Below, in pieces: positions 27,062 through 37,586 of a stretch of 64,000 nt of DNA (position 1 is its first letter; every line of letters starts with the position of its first letter). The translations under genes and the position numbers were made by a program. The notes beneath the pieces are model-generated. The model saw only the letters and a list, made by a program, of their open reading frames with translations, had not been told where the DNA came from and ran no database searches. Origin of the DNA: CAWGJF01 sp963715745 (lineage in GTDB: Bacteria > Bacteroidota > Ignavibacteria > Ignavibacteriales > Ignavibacteriaceae); NCBI GenBank assembly GCA_963715745.1, contig OY970271.1:1612001-1676000 (forward strand), written 5' to 3'.

Positions 27062-28027
27062 CTAATTATATTTTTTCCCTTTAAGAAGTTCATAGTTCCT
27101 AAACCCAAAAAGATCTTTACCGCCGAATAATTTTTGTTCAATAAAAGTTACTAATTTGTATTTTAATTTTTCCTGTTTCCATTTTTCACGATTTGGATTT
27201 GCATCTTTTGAAGAATAGTTAAGCTGATTTTTCCAATCGAACTTTGCAATCCATTCTTTCATTACTTTCGGATGCGTACCCTCAAATTTTTTTAATCTGT
27301 CAAGTGGTCCATAATCAAAAACATCAGGTTTGGCTTTGTACATTTCATCAACTCTTTCTTTTCCTTTATGAATTGTATCGAGAGATTTTTGTTTTGCCCT
27401 GATCAGTTTCGGTGGACGGACCCAACCATAATGATAAATGTATGCATTAACTTTAGCCACTTTTAATTTATATGTACCTTCCTGCTGCCTGTAATTTTTC
27501 TCATCGAAATTTGGAATCCTTCTGAATGACTGAGCTGATTGCCAGGAGTGAATGTCCTTATCATTCCTGATTATCCTTATTTCATTTTTGTACCAGCCAT
27601 GTGCAGCCTGGTGATGATCATAATCTCCCCAGAAATGTAGATATTTAAAGAGCAGTCCTTCAACTTTTTTATCATTTAAAAATTCTTCACAGCGTGATTT
27701 AATTACCGGTAAAAATTTTTCATGAACTACTTCATCAGCCTGAAGATAAAAAAGCCAGTCTCCTGTGCAGGCTTTTTTTGAAATATCTGTCTGGTGTGCA
27801 TTTTCTGTACCTTTTGGATATTTATTCAAATCCCACACAGTTTTAATAATTTTTATTTTATGAGAGTTGATACTTTCTATTTCTTCTTCGGTTCTATCAT
27901 CAGCATCACAATCTCCCAAAGCAACAATAAACTCATCAACGATTGGCAGGATTGATTCAATCGATTGTTTTATTGGGTAATATAACTTTGCGGCATTTTT
28001 AACCATTGTGAATCCGCTTATCGACAT
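27062..28027 (-). CDS. Family 2 glycosyltransferase
   Basis: A 321-residue GT-A type protein: start MSISGFTMVKNAAKLYYPI, nucleotide-binding segment VDEFIVALGDCDADDRTEE, and QADEVVHEKFL acting as the D-x-D-like region. No membrane segment is evident. It resembles single-copy Bacteroidota-type glycosyltransferases that modify cell-surface glycans; acceptor unknown and no polysaccharide cluster lies nearby. Confidence 0.82.
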   Translation of the reverse strand: MSISGFTMVKNAAKLYYPIKQSIESILPIVDEFIVALGDCDADDRTEEEIESINSHKIKIIKTVWDLNKYPKGTENAHQTDISKKACTGDWLFYLQADEVVHEKFLPVIKSRCEEFLNDKKVEGLLFKYLHFWGDYDHHQAAHGWYKNEIRIIRNDKDIHSWQSAQSFRRIPNFDEKNYRQQEGTYKLKVAKVNAYIYHYGWVRPPKLIRAKQKSLDTIHKGKERVDEMYKAKPDVFDYGPLDRLKKFEGTHPKVMKEWIAKFDWKNQLNYSSKDANPNREKWKQEKLKYKLVTFIEQKLFGGKDLFGFRNYELLKGKKYN

Positions 28028-28165
28028 AATTCTTTTCTATTTATAATAATAATTTTTGAATAAGTAAGGTTAAAATAGTTATTTGAAATTAATTAAGTGT
28101 AATTTTTTCCCACAATGTAAGAAGGTAATTATCAATCCGGTTATATTTATTTAATATTAAATCCC

Positions 28166-28173
28166 TAATTTTG
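28166..28173 (+). promoter_or_regulatory. Possible -7 element for the 28204 gene
   Basis: TAATTTTG matches TAnnTTTG and lies 31 bases before the ATG. No clear TTG occurs at the proper upstream distance, so this is weak. Confidence 0.25.
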
Positions 28174-28203
28174 ATGAAATCATAAAAACAAATATTTGAA
28201 CGA

Positions 28204-29028
28204 ATGAAATCACAGTTTGTAATAATTTTAGTACTCTGCTTTTCCACTTTAATTAGTTATGCACAGTCAGATTCAATCGAGGTTTATTTGATTGATGCTT
28301 ATTCCACAACTGAAATTCCCTATACATTTAAACTATCATTTTATACAAGCGAACCTTGCCTATCAAAAGTTTTATTAGATAATAAATATGAATATGATGT
28401 TTCAACTGCAGAGACGGAATTGCACAAAACCGAAATAGATTTGAGTAGTCTATCATTTAAAGGTAAGGCAGTAAACTTTATTATTATAACTGAAAATGAA
28501 TCAGGAAAAATCTTTAAAAGTGAAGTATTTGATTTTGATCTTCCTTATGAGCCAGTAATAAAAGAAGAGTCGAACTTTCTTTATTTATGTTTGTTCGGTG
28601 GAACAGTGTTTCTGCTTCCTTATCCAAATCTTGTAATTACAGATGGCAATTCACATTTCAGTCTGACAAAGGATATTCCAATAATTTCTTTAAGATCGAG
28701 AAGTTTAAAATATCCAGCCGGTTATTTTTCGATTGAGTACTCACACATTTTTAATGTGAGTAAAGGAAACTATTTGCGAACAGGTTATAAACAAATTTTT
28801 GAACCAGGTGCAATTGAATATATTTCCCCTGGAATAACTATTTATACAAATTTTGCAGGTAATAACGGAGTAGCTCCGGAAATCAGTTTTGGACTTTTCA
28901 GGTTGCTGGATTCATTCACTGTTTATGCTCGTTATCGCTACAATATTAAACCCGGAGATTCATCAGGTAATTTCAACGAAATATCCATAGGGTTATATTC
29001 TTCATTCTTTTCATTTTATCTAAACTAG
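28204..29028 (+). CDS. Exported protein of unknown function with a barrel-like C-terminal half
   Basis: A 274-residue protein with a signal peptide ending near LISYAQ. The first half is strand-rich with alternating charges (DSIEVYLIDAYSTTEIPYTF), the second half is rich in aromatic strands (YLRTGYKQIF, FTVYARYRYNI) and ends FFSFYLN. It may anchor a soluble domain to an outer-membrane barrel. It lies 79 bases before the TonB-dependent receptor gene and may accompany it. Confidence 0.55.
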   Translation: MKSQFVIILVLCFSTLISYAQSDSIEVYLIDAYSTTEIPYTFKLSFYTSEPCLSKVLLDNKYEYDVSTAETELHKTEIDLSSLSFKGKAVNFIIITENESGKIFKSEVFDFDLPYEPVIKEESNFLYLCLFGGTVFLLPYPNLVITDGNSHFSLTKDIPIISLRSRSLKYPAGYFSIEYSHIFNVSKGNYLRTGYKQIFEPGAIEYISPGITIYTNFAGNNGVAPEISFGLFRLLDSFTVYARYRYNIKPGDSSGNFNEISIGLYSSFFSFYLN

Positions 29029-29107
29029 CTTTTGATTTGCATCAAATCAGAAGTTAAAGCATCTCTTTTGATATAGATAAATTTCTATTCTTTTCATAAC
29101 TATCCGT

Positions 29108-31639
29108 ATGAAATCAGGGCTATTTTTTTTATCAATATTTTTAACTTCGCTGGTATTTGCTCAAACTGGAAAAGTTGCCGGAAAAGTTACAGATGGAAGC
29201 TCACCAATTCCTTCAGTAAATATTATAATTGTTGGAACCAGCCTGGGCACAGCTACAGATGAAGAAGGAAAATACAAGATTGAAAAAATTTCCGCTGGTG
29301 AACACCAAATTAAATTCAGCATAATTGGTTTTGATTCGCAAGTAAAATCAATCAGGATTGTTTCCGGATTGACATTGGAATTAAATATTGTTCTGAATGA
29401 AAAAGCTATAGAAATTCAAGCGGTTGAAGTAACAGGCAATCTTGGACAGGATCAAAGAGATACCAGGACAAGCTTGATTGATTTAAATCCACGCGATGCA
29501 AAAATTCTTCCCGGCGCAGTTGAAGATGTTTTCAGAACATTGCAATCTTTACCCGGTGTGCTTGCACCAAATGATTTTTCTTCCCAATTAATTGTACGAG
29601 GCAGCGGTCCGGATCAGAACTTAATTATTCTTGATGATGTTGAAGTTTTTAATCCTTACAGACTCTACGGAGTTGTAAGTATGTTTAATCCTGATGCTGT
29701 GGAAAATGTAAATCTTATTTCCGGAGGATTTCCTGCAAAATACGGTGACAGGCTTTCTGCAGTTCTCGATGTAACAAATAAAGAAGGAACAACAACTCAT
29801 AATCTTAAAGGAAGTTTAAATGCTTCTATTGTTGATGCAAATTTAATTCTGGAAGGGAGAAATCCATTCAATTTAAAAGGAAGCTGGCTGGTCAATTCCC
29901 GCAGAACTTATTATGATTTAGTAATTGAACCATTTGTAAAAAATTCAGGACTGGTTGATGAAAATACAAGCTTCCCGAATTTTTATGATGTTCAGGGAAA
30001 AATTGTTATTGGTCCGTATGACGGAAACAAATTTTTATTTAATGGAATCCTTTCACGCGATGGTGTAAATGTCGTAAGTGGACCTGACAGAAAAACTCCC
30101 GACAGCGCAGCAGTTTACAATGTGACAAAAAATGATCTTGTTTCGGCTGCATGGCATTATGCACCAAACTCAAAGTTGCTGAATAAGGTAATTATTTCGT
30201 GGTACAAAAATAACGGGACGACAGATTTTGATTCGGAAATTCTTGACCCATCATTAAACAGAAATAATTTTGAAAATACTGTTCCCGATACTCTTGCTCC
30301 ATATCTTCTTGGCTTTAAATTCAACGGAATATTTTCTTACACAAAATATGCTGTAGATGACAAATTCACTTACGATTTTGGCAACCATATTTTTGAGGCC
30401 GGAGCTGGTGCAGATTTTATGCAAAGCAGAATGGATTTTGAGTTTGAGCTCGATCCCGGGTTGCAGGCAATTTTTTCACGTAATCCACAGTTCAGAGCAG
30501 CTTTAAGTGATTTGAAAGATATTCAGAATTATAACCGCTACAGAATTTATGCTGATGATAATTTCAGGGTGACTGATAAATTTACAATTCAACCCAGCTT
30601 AAGATTCGATTATTACAACATTTTAAATAAAGGATATATTGCTCCAAGATTATCAGCATCCTATGCAATTGATGAGCTGACAACAATTCGTGCAAACTGG
30701 GGAATTTACTACCAGTCTCCCGGCTATGAAAAGCTTCGTGACCAGGGAGTGCTTTATGAATTTTCTGATGCAAATGTAAAAGACCTTCAGGCTGAAAAAG
30801 CAATTCATTATGTAGTAGGAATTGATCACTGGCTTAACAGCGAATGGAATGTTAAGCTTGAAGGTTACTACAAAGACTTTTCTGATTTGTACGTTCAGAA
30901 AATTGTTAAAGGTGATGTTTTTGTTACCGAACAAGTGCCAGGCGGTAATCCAAAATCAGTTTCAGGTTGGACTCAGCCGGTAATCACACAAGGTGATTCG
31001 GCAACCCAAATTCCACTCAATGGTTCGTACGGTGAATCTTATGGATTGGAATTTCTTCTCGCAAAGAAAAATGTTTTTCTGCAAAATAAAATATCAGGAT
31101 GGTTTTCATATTCTCTCGCTTACACAGATAGGATTGAGGGCGATAGAAAATTTCCATTCCGGTTTGATCAAAGACATACGGTAAATCTGGTTTTGCAATA
31201 TGAAATTAATAGCTGGCTGGATGTTGGATTCAGATGGCAATACGGTTCTGGATTCCCATACACAAAACCGGTTGGAGTTAAACCAAGAATTATTCTTGAA
31301 GATCAGGACCTCGATGGCAGACCTGAAACTCCGGTTATTGCAACAAGAAAAACTTCCGGTGATCCAAATGCAGAAGGTGATGTAATATTCGATATCGATT
31401 TTGGAGATAGAAAACTAAATGCGAGAAAACCGGAATATCACCGGCTTGACATTCGCTTAAATGCAAAAGCTGATTGGTGGGATCTTGATTGGGTAATTTA
31501 TCTTGATGTTATAAATGTTTATAATCACAGCAACACACTTGGTTACGATTATTATGTAAATGAAGATTTAACCCTGGGACGAGAAAAAACAACCATGCTT
31601 CCAATAATTCCAACATTAGGTTTTAGTGTAAAATTCTAA
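29108..31639 (+). CDS. TonB-dependent receptor with carboxypeptidase-regulatory-like N-terminal domain
   Basis: An 843-residue outer-membrane receptor. A signal peptide ends near LVFAQ; residues 20-100 form the CarboxypepD_reg-like domain (GKVAGKVTDGSSPIPSVNII). The plug follows (LPGVLAPNDFSSQLIVRGSGPDQNLIILDDVEVFNP is split by short loops), then a 22-strand barrel ending in the aromatic GFSVKF. It imports a ligand using TonB-ExbB energy. No SusD partner is next to it, so a glycan-utilisation locus is unlikely; peptides or metal complexes are as plausible. Confidence 0.9.
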   Translation: MKSGLFFLSIFLTSLVFAQTGKVAGKVTDGSSPIPSVNIIIVGTSLGTATDEEGKYKIEKISAGEHQIKFSIIGFDSQVKSIRIVSGLTLELNIVLNEKAIEIQAVEVTGNLGQDQRDTRTSLIDLNPRDAKILPGAVEDVFRTLQSLPGVLAPNDFSSQLIVRGSGPDQNLIILDDVEVFNPYRLYGVVSMFNPDAVENVNLISGGFPAKYGDRLSAVLDVTNKEGTTTHNLKGSLNASIVDANLILEGRNPFNLKGSWLVNSRRTYYDLVIEPFVKNSGLVDENTSFPNFYDVQGKIVIGPYDGNKFLFNGILSRDGVNVVSGPDRKTPDSAAVYNVTKNDLVSAAWHYAPNSKLLNKVIISWYKNNGTTDFDSEILDPSLNRNNFENTVPDTLAPYLLGFKFNGIFSYTKYAVDDKFTYDFGNHIFEAGAGADFMQSRMDFEFELDPGLQAIFSRNPQFRAALSDLKDIQNYNRYRIYADDNFRVTDKFTIQPSLRFDYYNILNKGYIAPRLSASYAIDELTTIRANWGIYYQSPGYEKLRDQGVLYEFSDANVKDLQAEKAIHYVVGIDHWLNSEWNVKLEGYYKDFSDLYVQKIVKGDVFVTEQVPGGNPKSVSGWTQPVITQGDSATQIPLNGSYGESYGLEFLLAKKNVFLQNKISGWFSYSLAYTDRIEGDRKFPFRFDQRHTVNLVLQYEINSWLDVGFRWQYGSGFPYTKPVGVKPRIILEDQDLDGRPETPVIATRKTSGDPNAEGDVIFDIDFGDRKLNARKPEYHRLDIRLNAKADWWDLDWVIYLDVINVYNHSNTLGYDYYVNEDLTLGREKTTMLPIIPTLGFSVKF

Positions 31640-31683
31640 TTGTTATTTTAGGGGAACTATATTATGAGTTTTACAAATCTTAA

Positions 31684-32520
31684 ATGAAAAAATCCACAAT
31701 ACTTTGGATTGTTGCATTTGTATTAACAATTTTATCCGCGTACTATCAAAGAGTTACCGGTCCAACTTATCCCGCATCAGGTGAAGTGAAATTTCATGAT
31801 GAAATCATTAATTATAAATTTGATAGGTCACAAAGCAGTTCAAAAGATGAGATTGTAAATCTTGAAGTCGATGACAAAAACTTTTTAGGAGAGCTTAACT
31901 GGAGAAGATTAAACTCAAATGATGATTGGCTCGTTGAACCGATGAAAAGAAACGGTGATATGCTTTCAGCAATTATTCCGCAACAGCCCAAAGCGGGTAA
32001 AGTTCTTTACCAGGTAAAATTAAGTGCAGATGAAAAAGAAAAATTTATTCCTGATGAACCTGTCATCATTCGCTTCAAAGGAGATGTCCCGCCATTTATT
32101 CTTATTCCACATATTATTTTTATTTTTTGTGCGATGTTATTTTCAACAAGAACCGGATTGGAATATTTTAATAAAGGTGAGAAATTTAAATCATTAACCA
32201 GAATTACTTTTGTATTTATCATTCTTGGCGGAATGATTTTCGGACCAATAACACAACTTTATGCTTTTGATGCTCTTTGGACTGGTGTTCCGTTTGGCTA
32301 TGATTTAACAGATAACAAAACCCTGATTGCTTTTATTGGCTGGTTAATTGCAATAATTGCGATTTATAAATCTGCAAAACCTGGGAAATGGATCATTATT
32401 GCTTCGATAATAACGTTTATTATATTTTTAATTCCTCACAGCGTTTTAGGTTCAGAGCTTAATTATAAAAATCTTGATTTGAAAAAGGATACAACAATAG
32501 TGGTGGAACCTGTTGAGTAA
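31684..32520 (+). CDS. Membrane protein with large periplasmic domain, unknown function
   Basis: A 278-residue protein. One helix at 7-22 is followed by an exported domain of about 110 residues, then four or five helices (near 138-152, 170-190, 205-230, 235-255). No family recognised. Its ATG overlaps the stop of a seven-codon open frame (31664-31687, MSFTNLK), which is itself preceded by GGGGAA, so start choice could depend on coupling. It overlaps xseA by eight bases and begins the dense operon running to 38604. Confidence 0.55.
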   Translation: MKKSTILWIVAFVLTILSAYYQRVTGPTYPASGEVKFHDEIINYKFDRSQSSSKDEIVNLEVDDKNFLGELNWRRLNSNDDWLVEPMKRNGDMLSAIIPQQPKAGKVLYQVKLSADEKEKFIPDEPVIIRFKGDVPPFILIPHIIFIFCAMLFSTRTGLEYFNKGEKFKSLTRITFVFIILGGMIFGPITQLYAFDALWTGVPFGYDLTDNKTLIAFIGWLIAIIAIYKSAKPGKWIIIASIITFIIFLIPHSVLGSELNYKNLDLKKDTTIVVEPVE

Positions 32521-33697
32521 AAATTCTGTTATATTGACTGTTTCTGAACTAACCTCAGAATTAAAGAAGACTCTTGAAGAAAATTTTGAACGGATTTCTG
32601 TAGTTGGAGAAATCTCAAATTTTAAAGCTCATATCAGCGGTCATTGGTACTTTAATTTGAAAGATTCTGATGCTGTAATTAGCTGCACAATGTGGAAGGG
32701 ATTTAACCAGTACGTCTTCTTCACTCCTCAGGATGGAATGAAAGTAGTATTGAACGGCAGGATTACAGTTTATCCGCCGCGTGGTTCTTACCAGGTTGAT
32801 GTAAGGTCGATGAAACCTGCTGGATTGGGGGAACTTCAGGAAGCATTTGAAAAACTAAAAGCTAAACTTGAGAAGGAAGGTTTATTTGATGAAAAATATA
32901 AAAAACCTATTCCATCATTTCCCAAACAAATTGGAATTGTAACAGCAATTGATGGCGCAGCATTCAGGGATATGATTAGTGTCGCCCAAAGAAGATTTCC
33001 TTTGGCTGAATTAGTTATCGCTCCATCAAAAGTACAGGGAAGCGGAGCGGCAGAAAGTATAGCGGAATCTATAAAACAATTGAACAAAAATTCGGATGTT
33101 GAAGTCATAATAGTTGGAAGAGGTGGAGGTTCAATCGAAGATCTTTGGGCATTTAATGAAGAAGTTGTAGCACGAGCAATTTTTAATTCTAAAATTCCCG
33201 TTATTTCCGGGATCGGACATGAAGTCGATTTTACCATTGCTGATTATGTCGCAGATTTTCGTGCTCCAACTCCTTCTGTTGCTATGGAAGTTGCAACACC
33301 CGATCAGGATGAAATCTTTGCCTTTATAGATGAATTTTCATATAATGCTTTTCAATATGTTTTAAGAAAAATCAGCAATGCTAAAAAAGAGCTCGGCACT
33401 ATACTTGATTCATATTCATTCAGGAATCCTTTGAACATTATTAATAGAAAATCTCAACAGGTCGATACTGCTTTTTCTGCAATTCAACAAAGTACAGAAC
33501 TGATTTTAAAGGAGGTTAGAAATAGGTTGAACCTGTTACGGCAAACAATTGATCATAACAATATTGAGAAGACTCTTAAGAAAGGTTTTGTTTTGGTAAA
33601 ACAGAATTCTAAATTTGTTACCCGGGCTAAAGATTTCAATAAATCAACAGACACATTATTAATATTCGCAGATAGCGAAATTAAGCTAGGAAAGTAG
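32513..33697 (+). CDS. xseA: Exodeoxyribonuclease VII large subunit
   Basis: A 394-residue protein with an N-terminal OB-fold (LKKTLEENFERISVVGEISN and HISGHWYFNLKD) and the catalytic domain, where GIVTAIDGAAFRDM and GRGGGSIEDLWAFNEE (about residue 202) are characteristic, followed by a coiled-coil. With XseB it degrades single-stranded DNA to short oligomers. The likely start is TTG inside the end of the preceding gene. The xseB gene follows by 16 bases. Confidence 0.95.
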   Translation: MSKNSVILTVSELTSELKKTLEENFERISVVGEISNFKAHISGHWYFNLKDSDAVISCTMWKGFNQYVFFTPQDGMKVVLNGRITVYPPRGSYQVDVRSMKPAGLGELQEAFEKLKAKLEKEGLFDEKYKKPIPSFPKQIGIVTAIDGAAFRDMISVAQRRFPLAELVIAPSKVQGSGAAESIAESIKQLNKNSDVEVIIVGRGGGSIEDLWAFNEEVVARAIFNSKIPVISGIGHEVDFTIADYVADFRAPTPSVAMEVATPDQDEIFAFIDEFSYNAFQYVLRKISNAKKELGTILDSYSFRNPLNIINRKSQQVDTAFSAIQQSTELILKEVRNRLNLLRQTIDHNNIEKTLKKGFVLVKQNSKFVTRAKDFNKSTDTLLIFADSEIKLGK

Positions 33698-33713
33698 TAT
33701 AATAAAATAAATT

Positions 33714-33956
33714 ATGTCAAAGAAAAAAAGTAAAAACAGTTTTGAAAATGATCTTCAAAGACTTGAGGAGATTAGTTCTTTGCTAGAAAGTGAAAACATA
33801 GCACTGGATGATTCTTTGGCTCTTTATGAAGAAGGCGTGAAACTTTCAAAAAATTGTCTGCAGACTTTAAAAAAAGCTGAACTTAAAATAACCGAACTTA
33901 GAAACGAGTTAGGTAAAATTACTGGGCAATCTAAAACTGAATTATCCGATAATTGA
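33714..33956 (+). CDS. xseB: Exodeoxyribonuclease VII small subunit
   Basis: An 80-residue helical protein with the family pattern FENDLQRLEEISSLLESENIALDDSL and LYEEGVKLSKNC. It wraps the XseA coiled-coil. It lies between xseA and dxs in the usual order of many bacteria. Confidence 0.93.
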   Translation: MSKKKSKNSFENDLQRLEEISSLLESENIALDDSLALYEEGVKLSKNCLQTLKKAELKITELRNELGKITGQSKTELSDN

Positions 33957-33972
33957 TTAGGAGAATTTATTA

Positions 33973-35891
33973 ATGCTTGATGAATCTAAATACCCTGTTC
34001 TTTCAAAGATTGATATTCCTGCACAGATAAGGGAACTTGATTTGAAAGAACTAAAGCAGTTATGCAAGGATGTTCGTGAATATATGGTCGACACTATTTC
34101 AGAAATTGGCGGACACTTTGGTGGTGGTCTTGGTACAGTTGAATTAACTGTTGCAATTCATAAAGTGTTTAGTACTCCTCATGATCTTGTTGTTTGGGAT
34201 ACTGGTCATCAGGCATATCCACACAAAATTCTTACCGGAAGAAAAGAAGCTTTAAAAAGAATCAGAAAGTATGGAGGCATAAGCGGATTTTTAAAAGATC
34301 TGAAAGTGAATATGATACTTTCGGAGCAGGTCACGCATCTACATCCATCTCTGCTGCACTCGGAATGGCAATAGCAAGAGATATTAGAAAAGAAACAAAA
34401 AAAGTTGTTGCTGTGATTGGTGATGGTGCTATGACTGGCGGTATGGCTTATGAAGCTATGAACAATTCCGGATTGTTAAAATCTGATTTGATAGTTGTAT
34501 TGAATGACAACCGTATGTCAATCGCTCCTAACGTTTGGCAGATTTCAAACTATTTTACTGAAATGATTTCACATCCGGATTATAATAAATTTAAAGGTCA
34601 GATCTGGGACTTGACAGGCAAGCTTGATACTTTTGGTGACAGGATGAGAAAAATTGCAGCCCGGCTGGAACATGGAATAAAAGCAGTTGTTACACCCGGT
34701 ATGTTGTTCGAAGCTTTGGGTTTCAGATATTTCGGTCCTATAAACGGACATAATGTTCATCAGTTAATCAGAATATTCGAACAGGTTAAAGATTTAAAAG
34801 GTCCTATACTTGTTCATACAATAACAGAAAAAGGAAAAGGATACAAACCTGCAGAAGGACACCATCAAAAATTACACGCTTCAACCCCTTTTGATAAATT
34901 AACTGGCCAGGCACATAAAAAAGCTGGTGCTCCTCCTGCATATACCAAAATATTTGGTAATGCTATGGTAGAGATTGTTAAGGGGAATTCAAACGTTGTT
35001 GGAATTACCGCGGCTATGCCCGATGGAACTGGTATGGATATTTTACGTAAAGAATTTCCAGGTAACTTTTTTGATGTCGGAATTGCAGAAGAACATGCAG
35101 TTACTTTTAGTGCAGGTCTTGCCACTCAGGGAATTATTCCTGTCGTTTCTATTTACTCAACATTCCTGCAGCGGGCAATTGATCAAATCATTCACGATGT
35201 TGCCATTCAGAAATTACATGTTGTTTTTGTTCTTGACCGTGCCGGTTTAGTTGGTGCTGATGGTCCGACACATCATGGCGCTTTTGATCTAACTTATCTA
35301 AGGATGATTCCTGGTATGACGATAATGACCCCAAAAGATGAATCTGAATTAAGAGATATGGTTTACACAGCAATTGAACATTGCGAAGGACCAGTTGCAG
35401 TTCGATATCCAAGAGGTTCTGCACTTGGAGTACCTTTAAAAGATGGTTTTGAAAAGATTAAAATTGGAAAAAGTTTATCACTTACAGAAGGTAATGATGT
35501 TGCATTACTTGCTGTAGGAACAATGGTAGAATATTCATTGAAAGCTGCAGAGATGTTAAATTTAGATGGAATATCCTGCGAAGTAATTGATATGAGGTTT
35601 GTCAAACCACTTGATAATAAAAGGTTAGACAGCGTTGCAGGTAGATTCACAAAAATTGTTACACTGGAAGAAAATAATCTGCCGGGCGGATTTGGCAGCG
35701 GAGTGCTGGAATATTTTGCTGAGAATAATTACAAAAGTGATGTACTCCGGATTGGAATTCCTGATAAATTTATTGATCACGGATCTCAACAGGAACTTCA
35801 TAAAGAACTTGGAATTGATCCTGAAGGTATCGCAAAAAAAATAAAAGTATTTGTCGGCAACAAAAATATCCGTAAAGAGGTATTCGTATAG
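33973..35891 (+). CDS. dxs: 1-deoxy-D-xylulose-5-phosphate synthase, frame broken once
   Basis: The thiamine-diphosphate enzyme that condenses pyruvate with glyceraldehyde 3-phosphate at the entry of the MEP isoprenoid pathway. GGHFGGGLGTVELTVAIH and VWDTGHQAYPHKIL lie in the first frame, and SEYDTFGAGHASTSIS, the TPP-binding VIGDGAMTGGMAYEAMNNSG and ADGPTHHGAFDLTYL in the second. They join at TTTTTAAAAG (34288-34297) if one A is added, giving 639 residues, the normal length. A base lost from the consensus is likely, since the enzyme is essential when it is the only route. AGGAGA precedes ATG. Confidence 0.92.
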
Positions 35892-36894
35892 TGAAGAAAA
35901 CCAGGATCGGTGTTATCGGATTAGGAACGGTTGCACAACTTGTTCATCTGCCTAATTTTTCTAAAATTAAAAATGCTGAAGTTACTGCTGTTGCCGAGAT
36001 AAAATCTCACAGACTGCAGACTGTTGCTGATAAATTTCACATTCCACAAAAATATAAAAGCTATAAAGAACTTCTGGAAAAAAGTGATGTTGATGCGGTT
36101 ATTATAACGACTCCTACAAGTCAACATAAAGAAATCGCAATTGATTGTCTAAATGCAAAAAAAGATGTTCTAATTGAAAAACCTATAGCAAGAACTTATA
36201 CAGAAGCAAAATCAATTGTAGATGCTGCAGAAAAAAATAAATGTAAGCTAATGGTGGGAATGAATTTAAGGTACCGACCTGATCTTATGTTAATAAGAAC
36301 TCTGATAAATGCCGGTGAGATTGGTGAGCCGTTTTATTTAAAGTGCAGCTGGGTCAGAAGACAAAGCAGCACAGAAAACTGGTTTTTAAAAGAGAAGAAG
36401 CAGGGGGCGGCGTTCTTCTTGATTTAGGAATACATTTACTCGATGTAGCTCTGTGGCTTCTTAAAAATCCTTCTGTGATTTCTGTTTCAACTCAAAATTA
36501 TTTTCAAAGTTCAAAAAATCTTGAAGATACATCCGTAAGTTTTATCAGGTGTAATAATTCATCAGTAATAAATCTTGAATCAAGCTGGTCATTAGCTGAT
36601 GACAAAGATTCATTCAATATTTCTGTCTATGGTTCAAAAGGGAGTATCTCTACAACGCCATTCAGGTTGTATAAAAGAATAGGAGAAGAGAATGTTGATT
36701 TAAAACCTTCAATGACAGAAAGCCCTTCACAACTCTTTAAGAAATCATATTTAAATGAACTTAAAAGTTTCATTGGAGCGATAAACGGATTAAACCCGGT
36801 TTTTTCATCAGGTGAAGAAGCAATGAATTTGCTTAAGATATCTGAAACAATGTACAAATCTGCAGCACAGGATAAAGAAATAAAAATCAGCTAA
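35891..36894 (+). CDS. Gfo/Idh/MocA family oxidoreductase, frame broken once
   Basis: NAD(P)-dependent dehydrogenase with the N-terminal Rossmann motif GVIGLGTVAQLVHLP, EKPIARTYTEA (the conserved EKP) and, in the second frame, EEAGGGVLLDLGIHLLDVALWLL with the catalytic-type D-x-x-x-H. Frames join at TTTTTAAAAG (36383-36392) if one A is added, giving 334 residues. The start GTG shares its first base with the dxs stop, so it is coupled. Substrate is probably a sugar or polyol; the link with isoprenoid synthesis is only positional. Confidence 0.85.
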
Positions 36895-36896
36895 AA

Positions 36897-37586
36897 ATGA
36901 AAAAGATATTACTAGTTGATGATGAACCTGACATACTGGAATTTCTAAAATACAATCTTGAAAATTCTGGTTACCAGGTATTTGTTGGCAGTAATGGAAA
37001 AGAAGCATTAAATCTACTTACAAAAAATCCCGATTTGATAATTCTCGATATTATGATGCCGGAAATGGATGGCTTTGAAGTTTATGAAAAAATAATGTCT
37101 GATGAAAATCATAATCAGGTGCCAATAATATTCTTGACTGCAAAATCAGGAGAGTCTGACGAAATAAAAGGATTGGAAATCGGTGCAAGTGATTACATCC
37201 AGAAACCAATATCACCAAAAAAATTATTAGCAAGAGTTGAACTAAATTTAAGAAAGAAAGCTTTACCCAAATCGGGTAAAGGTGATTTGACCATGACAAA
37301 AGCCGGTCCGTTGGTAATCGATGTTGAAAAACATTCAATTACAATTGACGGTAAAAAGAAAGTATTCCCGAGGAAAGAATTTCAGCTATTACATTTTTTG
37401 GCTAACAATCCGGAAAAAGTTTATTCAAGAGAAAGTTTGCTTGAAAAAGTCTGGGGAAAAGGTATTTATGTTGTTGACAGAACAGTTGATGTTCACATAA
37501 GAAAAATCAGAGAAAAGTTAGGAAAGCATTCTGATTTGATCGAAACAATAAAAGGTGTTGGGTACCGGTTTAAAAGTGTGGGATAA
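36897..37586 (+). CDS. OmpR/PhoB-family response regulator
   Basis: A 229-residue two-domain regulator. The receiver has the acidic pair Asp8-Asp9, phospho-acceptor Asp51 in LIILDIMMPEMDG, and the lysine in YIQKPISP. The winged-helix domain from about 130 has PRKEFQLLHFLANNPEKVYS and DRTVDVHIRKIREKLG. It starts two bases after the preceding stop and its end overlaps the kinase gene. Confidence 0.95.
   Translation: MKKILLVDDEPDILEFLKYNLENSGYQVFVGSNGKEALNLLTKNPDLIILDIMMPEMDGFEVYEKIMSDENHNQVPIIFLTAKSGESDEIKGLEIGASDYIQKPISPKKLLARVELNLRKKALPKSGKGDLTMTKAGPLVIDVEKHSITIDGKKKVFPRKEFQLLHFLANNPEKVYSRESLLEKVWGKGIYVVDRTVDVHIRKIREKLGKHSDLIETIKGVGYRFKSVG

Noticed and set aside
34194..34374. Overlapping open frames at dxs as two separate genes
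   Set aside because: Both are parts of one DXS protein; the overlap is only the out-of-frame remainder around the single-base break.
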